64,000 nucleotides of DNA from Aptenodytes patagonicus (GCF_965638725.1 NC_134950.1:12896101-12960100), one strand, 5' to 3'. Shown: positions 36,171 to 49,420, numbered from the stretch's first letter. Translations and numbers: made by a program. Notes: generated by a model not told the origin, from the sequence alone.

Positions 36171-39100
36171 TTATGCAAACAGGTTAGCTTTGTGGAGGCA
36201 TCTCCAGGGTGAGCTTAACCCTGTCCTGTTTGGTTCCTCTTGTCTAAGTCTTACAGGTCTGTAAACGTTCATGTTGTTATACAGAACTGTGGAGTTATCG
36301 GCCACATAGTGTGGCTGATAGTAGTTAGCCTGGATGGCTTTCTGTGGTGGCGGGGGAGTTAATGAGACATAGCTGTGGAAGGAATTAACCCTATGGAGAG
36401 GTGACGGGGGGGTGAAGTTGCTGCTGAATATGAGAGTTCTTGGGGATTGCTTGGTCTGGTGGGTGCTGCCAGCTGAGAGGCTGCTGAAGGGATCGGAAAG
36501 AGTGTTAGCGCTTCCCTCGTCGCTGTCGGGGAGGTTGCACTGGGGGGCCCAGCTCTTGCTGAACAGGAAGGGCGCGGTGTGCGGTGGAGACTTCGGTCCC
36601 CTCACTGGCTTGGACAGCGCGTAAAGGTGTCGGAACTCTTCATCAAACAGCTCCACAACTTGACCCGTGAACTTGGAGAGGAGGTTGCGGTGAACCTGGC
36701 CGCATAACCACGTGAAGCTGGAAGGAGAGACAAGGTAAGGCTTAGCATTAACGTCAGCCATTAGGAACTGGAGATCCCCGCAGGGGTGGTGCGAGAGGCA
36801 AATGCGTTTTACTGCTGAAGCTTCTTGCCTAAACACAGGATGAAGATGGTGTCACAGTTGAATTTCAGGTCAGTTCACATCAGTGCTCTTTGACTTGGAT
36901 CAAGCTTTGTTATTGCAGCTGCCTCTAAAACCTTCAAGAAACTTTGTAAAGTTATACAGCTTCCTAAAGGGCGTGGTGATCCAGATCCACTGCAGGACTA
37001 AATGTCAGATACAATACCTAAGGTTTGGGTTCCATGGAAAGGAGTTCAGACCCCCCTTTTGCGTACCTCTCTTCCATGCACGATGCACAATGCTTAAATT
37101 GAGGTCTTACCATGTCTTGTCTGCACACACATAAATTCTTCCCTCCCTGCAGAATGCTGGGCCAGTTGGTAACTCTCACCCACTCAAAACTGACATTAGA
37201 AAGACTAGTGAAAAATCACCATCCTTTGTTTTCATTTTGCCATACTTTTTCTGCATTGGTCAAGAGAAACACACAAAAATTCAACCTCCCTGTCACATCC
37301 CACTCCCACAAAACAGACCGCCACACCTGACAAATGCTTATTTTCTTCACTACAGAGAAAATGAAATTATAAATATTTCCTACAGCCTTTCAAAAAATAA
37401 AAATACTACTTTGCTATAAAGTAAGGGAGAAACACCACAATAGTTTTCATTCTGGTAGTCCAGAGACACACCTTAGGATACCCCACAGCTTTTAAATGGT
37501 TTTTCTTTTATGTGCTTCCCTAATCCACTTGGCAAACATAAATTTGTGCTCTTTTACAAAACCACAAGCCAGCTTGGTTGTGCTGTGCAGGCTGCCTTGT
37601 CTGAGCAGCAGCGGCAGCAATAAAATGAGCATAGCTGAGAGAATGAAATGTAATTACTCCCTGAGCCGACCAAAGCTCAAGCTGTGCAGCAGAGGATACA
37701 GAGCAGCGTCGGATTTGAACCCGAGGTTATTCTGTGTTGGCAAAACTCTGCCCCGGTTATTCCTGCGTGACTTTATTAGCTACACTGGATTTGCACGAGG
37801 ATTGCTGAGAGCCAGATTTGGCTGTAGGGGTGTGCACTTTAAATCTTGTTCTTGTCATGTTTTGACAAAACTCCTGTGAGACTCAGTGGGACTGACAGCC
37901 TGAGCTGACGCTAAGGGAATAAAGACAGACGATTTACATCTGCCCGTTCGGAGCATTCTTAAAGAGGGTTGGGTTTGGGGCATACAGTGGTTTTATACTG
38001 TTGCTTCAGGAGCAAGGGAAGGAGTGAAGAAATCACTAGTTCAATGCCACCGGGCAACCCTACAATATATACTGTACATTTTATGATTGGACATGAAAAT
38101 ATACACTAAGTTGCTAGAATACAGGTACTTCTCATCCACTTTGTTCAAATCGTTCTGAATACGGACAAAACCTTGGGAGCCGAGGTAAACAGCACAGCAA
38201 GCTACCTTCCCGCTGCGTGGGTAACATCTGCTGTGCTAGCTCAACATTGCCTTTATTCACTAAGAAGCACTCTCTAAACCTTTGCACATCCTTCGTCTAA
38301 CTGTTAAGGAGATAATAAGCCAGGAACAAATTCAAAAACACACGCAATTAGTCTGGGATATCTATGCTGAAGGTTACAAACTCATGAAAGGGCTGAGGTG
38401 TGGAGTGGCAGGTTTATACTTTATGTGCTAGAGATACATCTGGTTTATAAAAGAAAACTCAGAGAGAAATAAAAATCGATTACACTTATAAATGGCTTTT
38501 AAAAACCCAACAAAATCAGAGGAAAAACCCGTTGCACCCGATTTTGATAATTTACTCCCATATGTAACTTCCTGGAGTACTTGACGGACAGATGCTTATT
38601 TGTAGTTCATCAATCTTATCTGTAACCCTTGCAAGCAGAGAGAGTTGGATCCAAGTAATAGCCCAAAGATTCTCCATGTACTGATGGCAAATGGGTCAGC
38701 TGTAAAGTAACAAGGCGAGACCTGCGCGATTTTAGACAAACACTTGTGGATTTCATGTAGTGATTCACAGCAATTTACATTCTGTGCACTTTGCTGAAGA
38801 ACAAAGCAGAACTTGACATAAAGACTTAAGAGGTTTTCGTTGGCTTCATTCTAAGAGGAAATTCATTGTTTAGGTTTTAGGCCCTGTTTTCCTCCTTAGT
38901 TTACAATTCCGAGTGCTCTTTTGGGAAAGGCTCAGAGAAGTCTGTTATTGTCACTATCTGCCCAGAAGGATCGTTTTTCTACCAGGCCTCTTTGAGTGAA
39001 GCACATCAGAAAGAAGAGCACAAAAAAGTACTGCCTAGCTTGGGGCCAAAGCTGTATCACAAATTCGGTCATTAATAGGTACTTCTCAGCCGTCTTTCCA

Positions 39101-42100
39101 GGGCTTTGTCCCAAAGTCTATGTCCTGTTCCGGATCCTTTCATTTATGATTGTCTGAATCAAAACGCATCTCTCCTGTCCAATCTTCATTTGCACTAGAC
39201 TTACTTTTTTCTGAGTGTACCCTCTGCATTACTGCAGCTGCAGTTCATTAGGGATGCTCTCATCCCTTGTGTTTACAGTGCTACAGTAACATGCAGCATT
39301 ACAGGCATTTAATCTGAAATGGAAGGACTGGGTTTTTCAGCTGAGCTCAGGTTTGAATTAACCTACGCATTCGTGTTGCCTACTGGTGGGATAACCTTTG
39401 TATGAGAAACCTGCCCCACCTGAACCAATGCTCTCAGCAAAGCACCCCAGTGTTAGATGTTGGATACTGGCTCTGAAGAGGCCGGTGGCTTTCAGAGTGG
39501 CAGACGGGGAGGTACTCAGCTGCCCCTGAGGATCAAGGTCTGTGCTTTCTGCTGTTTTCATTTTGCCTTCTTTAGGGTGCTGAGTTCATGCACTATCTAA
39601 CTTCAAATTAATTAAAAAAAAAAGGCATAACACAGTTATCATAGGATGGAGTAGCGTAACAGAGACACAGCAAAACAAAATACTGCATCCGAACCCCACG
39701 CCATAGACATTGGCAATAAAAATTGAGAGGAAAACTGTTAACTTAAAACACTTACACATGCCTGCACTTGTGCAGACACATGGCTGAAACAGCCTTCAGA
39801 AGCTTCTCAGCTCCAGCCTGCCCTGCATGGCAGAACCATGCTTATCCACACTGACCCAAGCAATGGCTTTTTAATGTGGTTTTACAAACCACTCCAGAGC
39901 ACGAGATGCCACAGACTCGATGGTGGTTCCTTTGCCTCTAACTAGTTGCCAGCTTCAGTCCTCTTGTTGCCCATTAGGCAAATATATTTTGTCCCCAAAC
40001 ACTTTGGCTACAAGCAGTGAGCCAGGGTCCCTTTTAGAGCAGTAAGTCCTAAAGGGCTATTTTATTTCCTCAGCCTGTTCCCCCAACTGCTATTACAAAG
40101 TCATGCAGAGCACAGCACTTAGATGAAATTTGCTGTTGTATTAAATTCTTTTGTATTAGTTTTAAGATCTATTCCAATTTGATTTCCAACAACTGCATTG
40201 CAGAAGAGTTTGAGTCTGTTTTACTCAACATCATTCTTGTTTATACCTGCAGAGGTTGGTGGATAAGGTTTAGAGATAATAGAAAACTTTCAGATTAATA
40301 AATCGAGAGCTAGCAAGCCTACAGAAATGTCATGTACTGATAGCCAGCTATTACCCATGTGAATCTGCAAACTGGTGCTGAGCATGCTGAAGTTAAATTG
40401 TGTATAGATTTGTTCCTCACCACCCTCTCTGCTTGCTTGCTGGATAGGGGATTATGTAGTTTGACAAGGATCTTGAGGTTAGAAGACATTGCAACAGCAG
40501 TAGAGAATGGCAGAAGTCACTCTGCACAGGACTTCAAGGGTTTTTCTTTTTTTTTAGGATTGAAAAGAGAAGACAAAAGAAAGCTTCTTGGCTAAAGAAA
40601 ATAGATCTTGTTCTGTCCCTCTTCTCCCACACATCCTTCCCTTCTATATATAAATCTGCTCTCGCATTTCTACACATCTTTGGTGAGGGGTTAAAAAAAA
40701 ACTGAAAGAACAAGAAAACCACAGAGCGGCCAATAAAAAAAAAAACGACTCTGAGTGTTCACTCATTTTTGTCTGACGGTTCATTTGGAAACTGAATGAA
40801 AACTGGATGCCTGCCTCTGTGGACAGCTGAGCTCCTGCAGCCTACGCTAATCCCACATATTCACCTTTACCTTCGTTACTATAGTTATGTAATCTTCCTG
40901 GTGGCACAGTTTTATCAGACTAGAGGCATTTAAGCCTCCAAATCATAAACCGGGATTAAGAAAACCAGTCTCATCCTTTTAATTAAATAATCACCTCTGT
41001 AATTTTTTTCTCTCGTCTTTTTGTATCTGGATTTCTAGGATACACTTCAGTCATTTGTGAAGCTTATCTATGTAGCCATGAGGCATAGAAACTTTATTTG
41101 ATGCAAGCTCAGAGTCTCCTGAAATTCCCTGACCCGAGGATACTGGATCTTAATTAAAAACCCAGTTGTTGAGATGCTACATCCTCTACCTGAAATAATT
41201 ATAGCAGCACAAAAGTGAAGAGTTACAGATTCAGCTCAGAAAAAAAAAAAAAAGGGAAAAAAAAGGGAAGGTACAACAGTCGCATAGACACATACTGCCT
41301 ACCTGTTAATGAAACACCAGAAAAAAACAGTAAGTCTCTGAAGGATTTCTGTTTTCCCTTTAATCACTAAATTTGTCATATGGAGAACAAATCCTCAGAT
41401 AAGCTGAGTGACATATGCTACATTAAGGGATCCCGAGGGAGATGGAAATGTATCACATCTCATGATCACAGCATCTGAGGACCCAAACAATGAGGAAAGC
41501 ATAATGTTAAGCTATACATATTTCTAGTTCTGCTCCAGGGCTGCACCAGCAAAGTTGTTTACGTTAGTTTCTGAACAGTTACATTAAATACCACGCTCCA
41601 TAAAGAACTAACATCAGCTTTAAAGCAAGCTAAATGGATTATTGAAAAATGGCACATATTTGAAAACATGAGGGTTTTTTGTTCAAAAAAACTTCTCACC
41701 TGTACAAAAATTTCCATGGCACTTTTTTGTGAAGTAGTATTAAAAACATGAAAGAGCACCTAGACATGAACTGCAATGGCTTATCTCACCTGTAAGATCC
41801 AGAGAGCACGTATCTCCAGTCAGAGATAAGAAATTTTTCTTGTATTTGTCCTGAAAATTTCCTGCCTGATTTGGCACAATAAACCTCTCCAGTAACACTG
41901 CGGACTGAAATATTCTGTAAAGAAAAATAAATAATGAACGGAGTGAATTCTTTTTTTTTAAATTAAAAATGAGAAAGGCCCTTTCCCCCCACTGCTTTTA
42001 GCTCTTCACTTCCCCGATGTCTGTTATGATTTCTTCATGGACTCTTCAATGTTATATTTGAAGGTTTGGGGCCAGAGGAAACCTAGCCAAGCTCTCTCAC

Positions 42101-45100
42101 CTGCCACAGGGTTACTTGTTTCAATGGGGATATAAACTGCATGGAAATTCGCACAGATGGAGCTGTGTTGTGTAACGATAACTGATGCTACCCCTACCAA
42201 AATGAGTACAAGATGTGTCCACAGCTGAGAGCAGTCTGTTACCTCTGCTGACACCCCAGCAACAATTTGCTCTAGCTGTAAGCTCTCTTGTTTTACATTG
42301 GCTATGGCACAATACAGCAGGACAAAACCTCTGCTCTTCCAGTCCACCTGGGCCTGCAAGGACGTACGTGCTGCTTTTCTGGTGCAGCCCAGATGAATGG
42401 CGTCCTGCAGGATCAGATGCAAGTACATGTGTGGGTGGAGAAGCAGGTCAGTTTGGCCCATGCGATGCTCTGTGCTGTCCTTGTGCCTGAGCAAATGCAT
42501 TTAAGGCAGGTCAGGCACCCAGACCTGACTCTGCTGTCCGTACGCACACTTTGCAGAATCAAGGCCTTAGTAAATGAGTGGCACCAAGGATTTGGCTCAC
42601 ACATTGTCAGAGCCTGTGTATTGTAGCAGCATACTTACAATAAATAGCACAGGATTGTTCTTCCTAAGGAGTGAAGGTTTACAGACATGTAAACATGGTT
42701 ATGAGCATGTTTTATTAATTTCAGTTTCTTTATACATTTGGGGTGGAATTCAGCTGTTGAAACACTAGTTTCTGGTGCACGTAAGATGCCCTCAGGTCTC
42801 CTGCCCACCCTCCAGCTGCCGTTCCAGAAGGCCGTTGCCTCTGCGGTATCAGCCATCCCCACGAAGATGCCACAGGTGCCCTACAGCATCTCAAGCCACA
42901 ACAGAAATGGTCCCTAGGAGGTTATGTTTAAGGTCAGTTCCCTCTGGCAGAGATGAAGGTGGACTAAGCTAACAGCTAACTAAATTTGAGGCTTTATCTT
43001 TAAAACAGAGCTTTAACAACATGTTTTATCAGAAACCACCTAGTGCAGCCAAGGTATTGCCATGCAAAAGAGTTTTGTGCGCCTGCTACCCGTGGCTGCC
43101 AGACCACAGCTGCTGCGGAGTTATTAAACAGAAGCAGTCGTAAGGTTTATGTTAGACAACTCTACTAGGGGACTTAAGCTCTGTTTCAAGACTTCAGGGC
43201 CGAGATTAGTTTCACCTAAGGACCTAATGGAAACGCCTTAACTTCCTGTAACATCCATGGAAAAATGTAGGCATCTTCAGAGGGGAATTAGGTGCGCTAA
43301 TGCTACCTCTGGAAATCTCTTGCTCCCTTTTAATTACAAGGTGGACTGACCTTAGCATAACCATGCTTCTAGCTCAGCGTGCCTAAAGTTAGGCAGACGA
43401 ATCTGAGCCTAAGAGCTTCACAGAGCCACAGTACCTTGAAGAGATCCTCAGCAATTTGCAACTTGTCGCACATCTCTGAGAAGAGATTTATACTGCCATG
43501 ATCGAGCAACAGGTAGACAAACACCATGCGCTTGTTAGCTGCCTCCAGGAGGTCACAAAGAATCTCAGTGTCTGTGAACACATCCATCACGATAGCTAGC
43601 ACCTAGGGGGGAAAAAACAGGCATTAGCAGAGTCAATTTACATAACTTAAGGTTGCCTGTGAGGCCACTGAAATGTAGTTTACTTTTTAAAAAAGAATAT
43701 TCCAACAAACGCAAATCTTCAAAGACATATGTGGATATTTCTTCTGGTTTTCTCCCTAAGTGCCTGAATCAGTAAAACGACAAGACATGTTGCATCATTG
43801 TTTTATTGCTCATATAAAGCCAATATAACACGCAACTTACGCACTTCAGTTAAGCTCTTTTAATCATAAAACACAAGATGACCCATGAATTTGTAGGTGA
43901 GATTTCAGCAGGAGGAAATATATTGAAGTGATAATCGGAGAATAATAAGGATGTAGCTAAAATAAAAGACTGCAGCCCTTGCCAAACAGCTGACTAGCTT
44001 TCGTAAGTCGCATGCATTTAGCAAGAATCACTGGATGATGCTTTCTCTGTTATGACTTACACCTGGAATGGTCCTGACTTTAAATCCTCACTCTGTCGGT
44101 GGTGGTGGTGCGACAGACTGCAACAGCTCCATCTTTTTTTGTTTTTTACAATGATTTATAAACTAATTGTCTCATTTTAACCATACATCCATGCTTCCCA
44201 ATTCACAACTGGCAGGACAGTGTGTAAAAGTCTCATGACTGGGCATAAAAGCCCCAACAGCTACTTAAATGCACAGCCTCCAGCCAGCGTGGATCGAAGG
44301 AACAGTAAATGCGATATAAACCCACTTCCATACTCCAGCCTCTACGCTCAGCATTGGGCACGGCCTCATGAAGGTCTTTGTTGATGTCTGCTGTTGTCCA
44401 TGGGAAGGGTCATCTCCCTAGGGCAATTCAGCCCAGCTAATACCTGACTTATCCTCAGAAGGTGCCTATTTGTCCATTGACTAGAAAGGGAACCCTTGAT
44501 AATTGTACTCACAGGATATCGTCTTCAATCAAAACAAACTTTACAGTATCTCTGCAGATCTGTCTTACTAATTGCTTCCAACTTGCACTGAATCTTACTC
44601 CAAAGCCTGTGCCGACACCTGCCAGCAAGCTTATTCCCTTCACCCCCACGAGGAAATCCTACAAGACCAAGCACATCCTGTGCAGCCAGCATCCTGTTCA
44701 GGCAAGCCAAATGATTCGCGGATCAGTGAGGATCCCACACCTTCCTTCTGCTGCCAGAGCCCGGTGCTTCAGAAGGGGCCTTGCCAGTGCTTGGTAAGTG
44801 GCACAATTATGTCCAGTATCTCACATCCACACTTACTGTTAACTCACCTTGTCTTTTTAAACGGCACAATACCACATCCAGCCTCACCGTAGCTCCAGAC
44901 CACTCTCTCTAGTACTGCTTTTTCACCAGCTGTTGCCAATTTGTGTTTCTGCACCTGACTTTCTGCTCTTACTTGCAGTACTTCTCGCTTCTTTGGCCCA
45001 AATTTCATTTTACGATTTGCACCTATTCCACAAATGTGCTAAGATTATAGTACTACTTGCCAATCCTTTGCAGTTTGATGTCCTCCACAAACTCAGTCTT

Positions 45101-46994
45101 TATTCTGTTGTTTAAGTCGTTAATGGATATATCAAATACTAGGCTACCCAGGACAGACCTTTATCAGATACTAATTAATAAATGCTGCCATTGAAAAACT
45201 GTACTCAAAAAGCAGTTGCCAAATTTATACTGTGAGTAAGTGTTGCTCCAGCAACTTCTTGTAATGTAAATTAGATGGTTAAGAAGGTCATGTGAACCAT
45301 GGATTTATACTACATTTCCCAATTTTTCCCCTACAAGTTTTCTCCTCTTGGGACAGAAAATTGGCCTGGGTTCATACTTTACCTGATGTTTATTATCCCA
45401 GAGACATTTCTTCTGTTACTGTATCATTCTGATGCCGCCAACTTAAAATGACTGATCTGTAATTCCCCTGATGTGCTGACCACTTGTTGCCTTTGACAGG
45501 GCAGTTGCCAACGGGCATTCTTCGCCCCTGCGATTACATTCAGCGTTATTGGACCCAGCACTTGCCCTTACAGGAGAATAATAAAGCGAAAGTCTGTAAC
45601 TCCAGTGGGCTCCGCAGCCTGTGCCAGACAGCAGGCACTACAGCCTGGTTTTGTTCCTGACCGTTCCCCTGTGAAAACGCTAGTGGCGTCTCAAATTTAT
45701 ACACAGGGAAAACTCCTGGATGATGGTAAACACAGCCCTGAAATGTCAATTTTTTTTTTTTCCAGGAAAACAGGAGAGCTGCCAGAACACACGACAGAGA
45801 CTTTTTGTCACCCTCCAGCTGCTCAGCTTCTGGTTTCCCAGTGCATGGGCAGCCTGGCTTGTGGCTGGCACCTCTCTGTGGTCCCCCTGTCACTTGTCTG
45901 TTGTCAGGGGCATCATCTGTAGCTTTCCCACATGCCAAGTTATGCTGCAGAGTCTCTGTATGCAGCCCATGTGGCATTTTTAGTGATACTGACAACATAT
46001 TAGGGATGAAAGGTCTTTTTTCTGAATAATTTCTTTCCTCTGGGGATGGCTGCTGGCACATCAGACACACATGCCCTTCTCCAGGCTCCCCTTCACCCAC
46101 ATCTCCCATCAATCCCCTAAAACAATCGCTAATGGCTCAGAGCTCGCATTAGCTTAATTCTCATTACCGGTGCAATGGTCTGAATGGAGCAAACCATCCT
46201 GCTGGTGATGCATGAGAAGGGATAGAGCCCAGCTGCCCTTTCTACGGCACATTTGCTCTGCCAGGTTAATGGGAGTTTAAAAGAAGAGGGAATGCTTTTT
46301 TTTTTTAAGTCACCAACATAAAAAGGTGTTGGTGTGAGTACAAAAAAAAGCACTGCCTGTGTTCAACAACGGGCTCTTTACAGCTACTTTCTAGAGCAAA
46401 GCTACTCTGCAACGCACAAGGCTGGCTCGGATCAAACACCGCATTTACCTGACTTTTTTAAGAGCAGGAAGACAACTGAGTGCAAAGGGGACAGCAAGTC
46501 TCTCCCCCTACCTGAGTGGTCTTGTTGATGTACCGGCGTATGATGTCTCTAATGTTGCTGTTCTTCTCTGTTTGGAAATACACAGTGGCGGTGGATTTTT
46601 CCTTTAAATAGGGCTTCTCCGCTGTAATCCATGTGTGCAGCAGAGCTGGCTCACTGCTGTCAGAAATGGTGGGGAAGTAGGTCCCTGAAGGGAGCGACCC
46701 GGCATCGTTCTGCTTTGGCGCAGCCGTCCCATCGGTGGCCAGGGACTCCTGTGCATAATAGGATTCCCTGGCATTATCCTTGATGTACTGAGCTTCCACC
46801 GAGGAGAGGAAATCCACCTCGCCCTCTTTGCTTAAAGTTTCGAGGTAGGAGTCTGTCCCACCGTCCAGGAAGGCGTCAGTGGCCAACCTTATGCTTTCGT
46901 TGTGGCTGAAATCCGCTTTTGTCAACTTCGTGGACTGGTTCTTGATATCCTCCAGCCTTTTCCTTATCTTGCCCATGTGTCTGGAGTGGCTCAT
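36171..46994 (-). CDS. FAM83A: FAM83A, DUF1669 (PLD-like) signalling scaffold (four coding exons)
   Basis: Coding exons in transcript order: 46994-46512, 43602-43435, 41914-41790, 36717-36171. Introns are GT-AG and phases agree, giving 440 residues (human 434). Near-identical landmarks: MSHSRHMGKIRKRLED start, LATDAFLDGG, GEVDFLSSVEAQYI, SGTYFP, EKPYLKEKSTATVYFQT, MDVFTDTEILCDLLEAANKR, YCAKSGRKFSGQI, SDWRYVLSGSYSFTWLCG and LFDEEFRHLYALSKPV. Residues ~1-300 form the DUF1669 domain, a phospholipase-D-like fold lacking the usual catalytic HKD pair, used by FAM83 proteins to bind casein kinase 1. The remaining ~140 residues are a Ser/Pro-rich tail ending near VYRPVRLRQEEP. Human FAM83A acts in the cytoplasm in EGFR/RAS-MAPK signalling. 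An in-frame ATG 93 bases upstream (47087) would add 31 residues; 46994 is chosen by homology. Confidence 0.95.
44950..45540 (-). repeat. Ancient CR1/L3-type LINE remnant in FAM83A intron 1
   Basis: Plus-strand phrases such as TTTGATGTCCTCCACAAACT, AGTCGTTAATGGATATATCA, AATACTAGGCTACCCAGGAC and GATCTGTAATTCCCCTGATG track, in order, the antisense of CR1/L3 reverse transcriptase DNA ('tttgatgtcatctgcaaa...gtcgttgataaagatatt...actggcccc...ctgtagttcccc'). Identity is low and there are no clear ends, so it is old. Seen by phrase order only. Confidence 0.5.
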
Positions 46995-48755
46995 GGCTCT
47001 TTGTCGCAGCAGTCGATCTGCCAGGCAGGCACCATGCATATGCACGGCGCAGGCAGCGCAATTGTCCTTCTTGTTTGGAGACTGCATTCTGGCGTGAAAT
47101 CGCCTCGGCTGAACGAATTAACTATGAATAAAAATAAAGAGATCTTATTACCTCAGGCAAATTCACACTCCCTGATTTCGTTGGTACAATTATCTTCAAA
47201 AAAAACCCGAAGCTTGTTTCTCAGGTGGTGGTGTACTTCGGCAACAATCTGTTTCCAGATGGGACAAAAGTGCAAAGTCGATTAGATTACTTATCTGAGA
47301 GGCACCCACCTCACCCCCAGGGCATATGAAGGTTTCGAGTCCAATTACCAGGGCTGTCCGATTCGGTTGTATTTCCCTTCCTGTCGCATCCTGTGAAATG
47401 TGAGAGAGGAAAGCACTCAAGCAAAAGCAAGTAGGCTCCCAAGCATCGTTGCACAATCTTCAAAACAGCTTGAGGCTTCTCTGTCTTCCCATAGCATTTG
47501 TTATGGAGCAAAAACAACTCTGACATTGAACTGGGACAGAGACATCAGCCATGTCTGTAGCTTCAGAACAGCAGAAAGGGTCACGGTCTCTTGGCTGCAA
47601 CTACATGCTGCCACGCAGGCTTAAAAATAGACTTGAACTTCGTCACTGTGCCCCGTTCGTAGTATGTTGCTATTACCATAGACGATTCACTCATTTACTT
47701 CTTTAAAGCTTTGTGACTACGCCATCCTATTAAAAGAAAAATACCCCTTCCCAAACATCCTGAATATTATGTGGAGGGAGGGTTGTGAGCTGGCCTCAAA
47801 GCATCAGAAATACAAACACTCATCACTTGATTGTGCACATTTAGGGCTGTTTGGTTGGTTTCTTTTTTTTTTTTTTCCAGGCTGCAGCTTCTGGAGTCAC
47901 GTTGTCCCAGTGGCAGCTCGGCTGCTATGTCATTAGCAGGATGGAGGTGCAGGTTCGCAGCGGGGTGAGAGGTGCAGTGCCTCCAGGGAGCCAGGCCGAC
48001 TGGTATGACTGCGCGGGGGTGAGGAGAGGCAGGGTGGGAAGGCACCTTGCCTGAGGTACGCCATACATACCTGTGTGCATGCTTTTATGCAGAGGCACGT
48101 GTGACACAGTTTTCTCACGCAGGTTGAGTTTGCCCTCACCCTGCATAGCTCAGCATCCGTAAACCAGCGTGCCACGGCTCTGGAGGGGAGCACAGGATCA
48201 AGGGGACACACCAGTCTGGGCTCTTGCACGGGGGTACGGGCTGCTGAAGGCACGTCTGAGCGGGGAAAGGGTCCTGCTGCTCTGACCAACACACTTGGGA
48301 CCATGGACTTCTGCAGGGCCACTCAGACTGACACAGGCCCAGTTTCTCCAGGGGAGCTTCCCAGATTCTGGGTCTATGTCAGATGCCTTATGGGGGGAAA
48401 AAAAGTAATTACACGTGAGGATGACACAAACATATACATATGAAAAGAGAAAAGGGTATGAAATGGTTCAGATTTTAATCCCGGAGCCACAGAGGGCAGG
48501 AAACACCCACCTGGGGGCCGAGGAGAGGTGGTGGTGGGGCCCGTCCCCGAGCTGCTGGTGTGTTTAAAAACTATCCTGTCCCTCCCCCCCACCCCCAACA
48601 TCCGCCCACAGCTGTCAGACGCGGCCAAAAGTCACTAATTATCTACTGACCTGTTCTGCACAATTATGCCGAAAATGATGCCACCTAATTATCCTGACAT
48701 GCAAGATTGCGCCCTGTGAACGCCGATCGGCCCTCCCTGTGCCCAGCAGGGCTGT
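46995..48755. other. FAM83A 5' flank
   Basis: Contains the FAM83A 5' UTR. A plausible 3' splice site (minus strand, TTTTTATTCATAG) lies near 47123, so a non-coding first exon upstream is likely, but I cannot place it. Nothing else recognisable was seen. Confidence 0.4.
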
Positions 48756-48759
48756 CACC

Positions 48760-49125
48760 CCCCACCCCGGCCAGGACCAGTGCTGTCACCTCGGGTCCCA
48801 CATGGTTACTCAATGTCCCACACAGTCACCCTGGTCCCCACATGGTCACAGCAGGGCCCCACGCAGGCCACCAACGGTTGTCACCATGGAGCCTCACAGT
48901 GTCACCCCAGGGAACCCCCGTTGTCACCCTGGGGTCCCACTTGGTCACTCCCGTGTCCCACATGGCCACCACAGGATCCCAAACCATCACCATCAGGACC
49001 CACACAGTCACCCTGGGGCTCCATAGCCACCACAAAGCCCCGCACCGTCTCCACAGGGCCCCACTCAGTCACTGTGGGGTCCCACACGGTCACTCCCGAG
49101 GCCCCACGAGGTCACCGCGGGACCC
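48760..49125 (+). repeat. GC-rich minisatellite, degenerate unit of about 26-30 bp
   Basis: Roughly a dozen imperfect repeats built on GGTCCCACATGGTCACC / CCCACACAGTCACCCTGG. The array makes long open frames on both strands that are not genes. It abuts the CpG island holding the tRNA gene. Confidence 0.8.
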
Positions 49126-49328
49126 TCCGGCAGGGAGCCCGCTAGAGCAGTCGGAGGAAGGACCGGGCCGGGCCGTCCCGGGCCGGGCCGTCCCTCCCGC
49201 CCCTCGTTGTCCCTCGGCGCGGGCTCAGGCGGCCGCGCGGCCCTCAGCGGCCCTGGCAGGACGAGGCGCCGCCGGGGCGGGGCCGAGGGGCAGCGTCGAG
49301 AGCCAGCGCAGGGAGGGTACTTTCAGCC

Positions 49329-49401
49329 GCCTCGTTAGCGCAGTAGGTAGCGCGTCAGTCTCATAATCTGAAGGTCGTGAGTTCGATCCTCACACGGGGC
49401 A
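49329..49401 (+). tRNA. tRNA-Met(CAT), elongator
   Basis: A 73-base cloverleaf with acceptor GCCTCGT pairing to ACGGGGC, D arm GCGC/GCGC, anticodon stem TCAGT/TCTGA (one T-T mismatch) with loop CTCATAA (anticodon CAT at 49362-49364), and T arm GTGAG-TTCGATC-CTCAC. Discriminator A, no encoded CCA, no intron. As I recall it is identical to the vertebrate elongator tRNA-Met rather than the initiator, which starts AGCAGAGTGG. A box TAGCGCAGTAGG (49336-49347) and B box GTTCGATCC are intact, so it should be active. Confidence 0.97.
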
Positions 49402-49416
49402 AAGGCGAGGAGCTTC

Positions 49417-49420
49417 TTTT
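49417..49420 (+). terminator. RNA polymerase III terminator (TTTT)
   Basis: The first run of four T residues, 16 bases after the tRNA-Met gene. Confidence 0.75.

Noticed and set aside
37700-37760. GGATTTGAACCCGAGG, resembling a reversed tRNA T-arm
   Set aside because: No A-box-like partner at proper spacing and no cloverleaf; could be a SINE scrap but is too short to call.
42024-42500. 158-codon minus frame between FAM83A exons 2 and 3
   Set aside because: No family resemblance, low complexity of evidence; intronic chance frame.
45546-46112. 188-codon minus frame in FAM83A intron 1
   Set aside because: No recognisable domain, no splice continuity with FAM83A, and it lies next to an old LINE remnant.
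48707-49366. 219-codon open frame with repeats of HGHS/SPWGPT type
   Set aside because: Read-through of the minisatellite and CpG island. Opposite-strand and other-frame ORFs exist too, and it runs into the tRNA gene.
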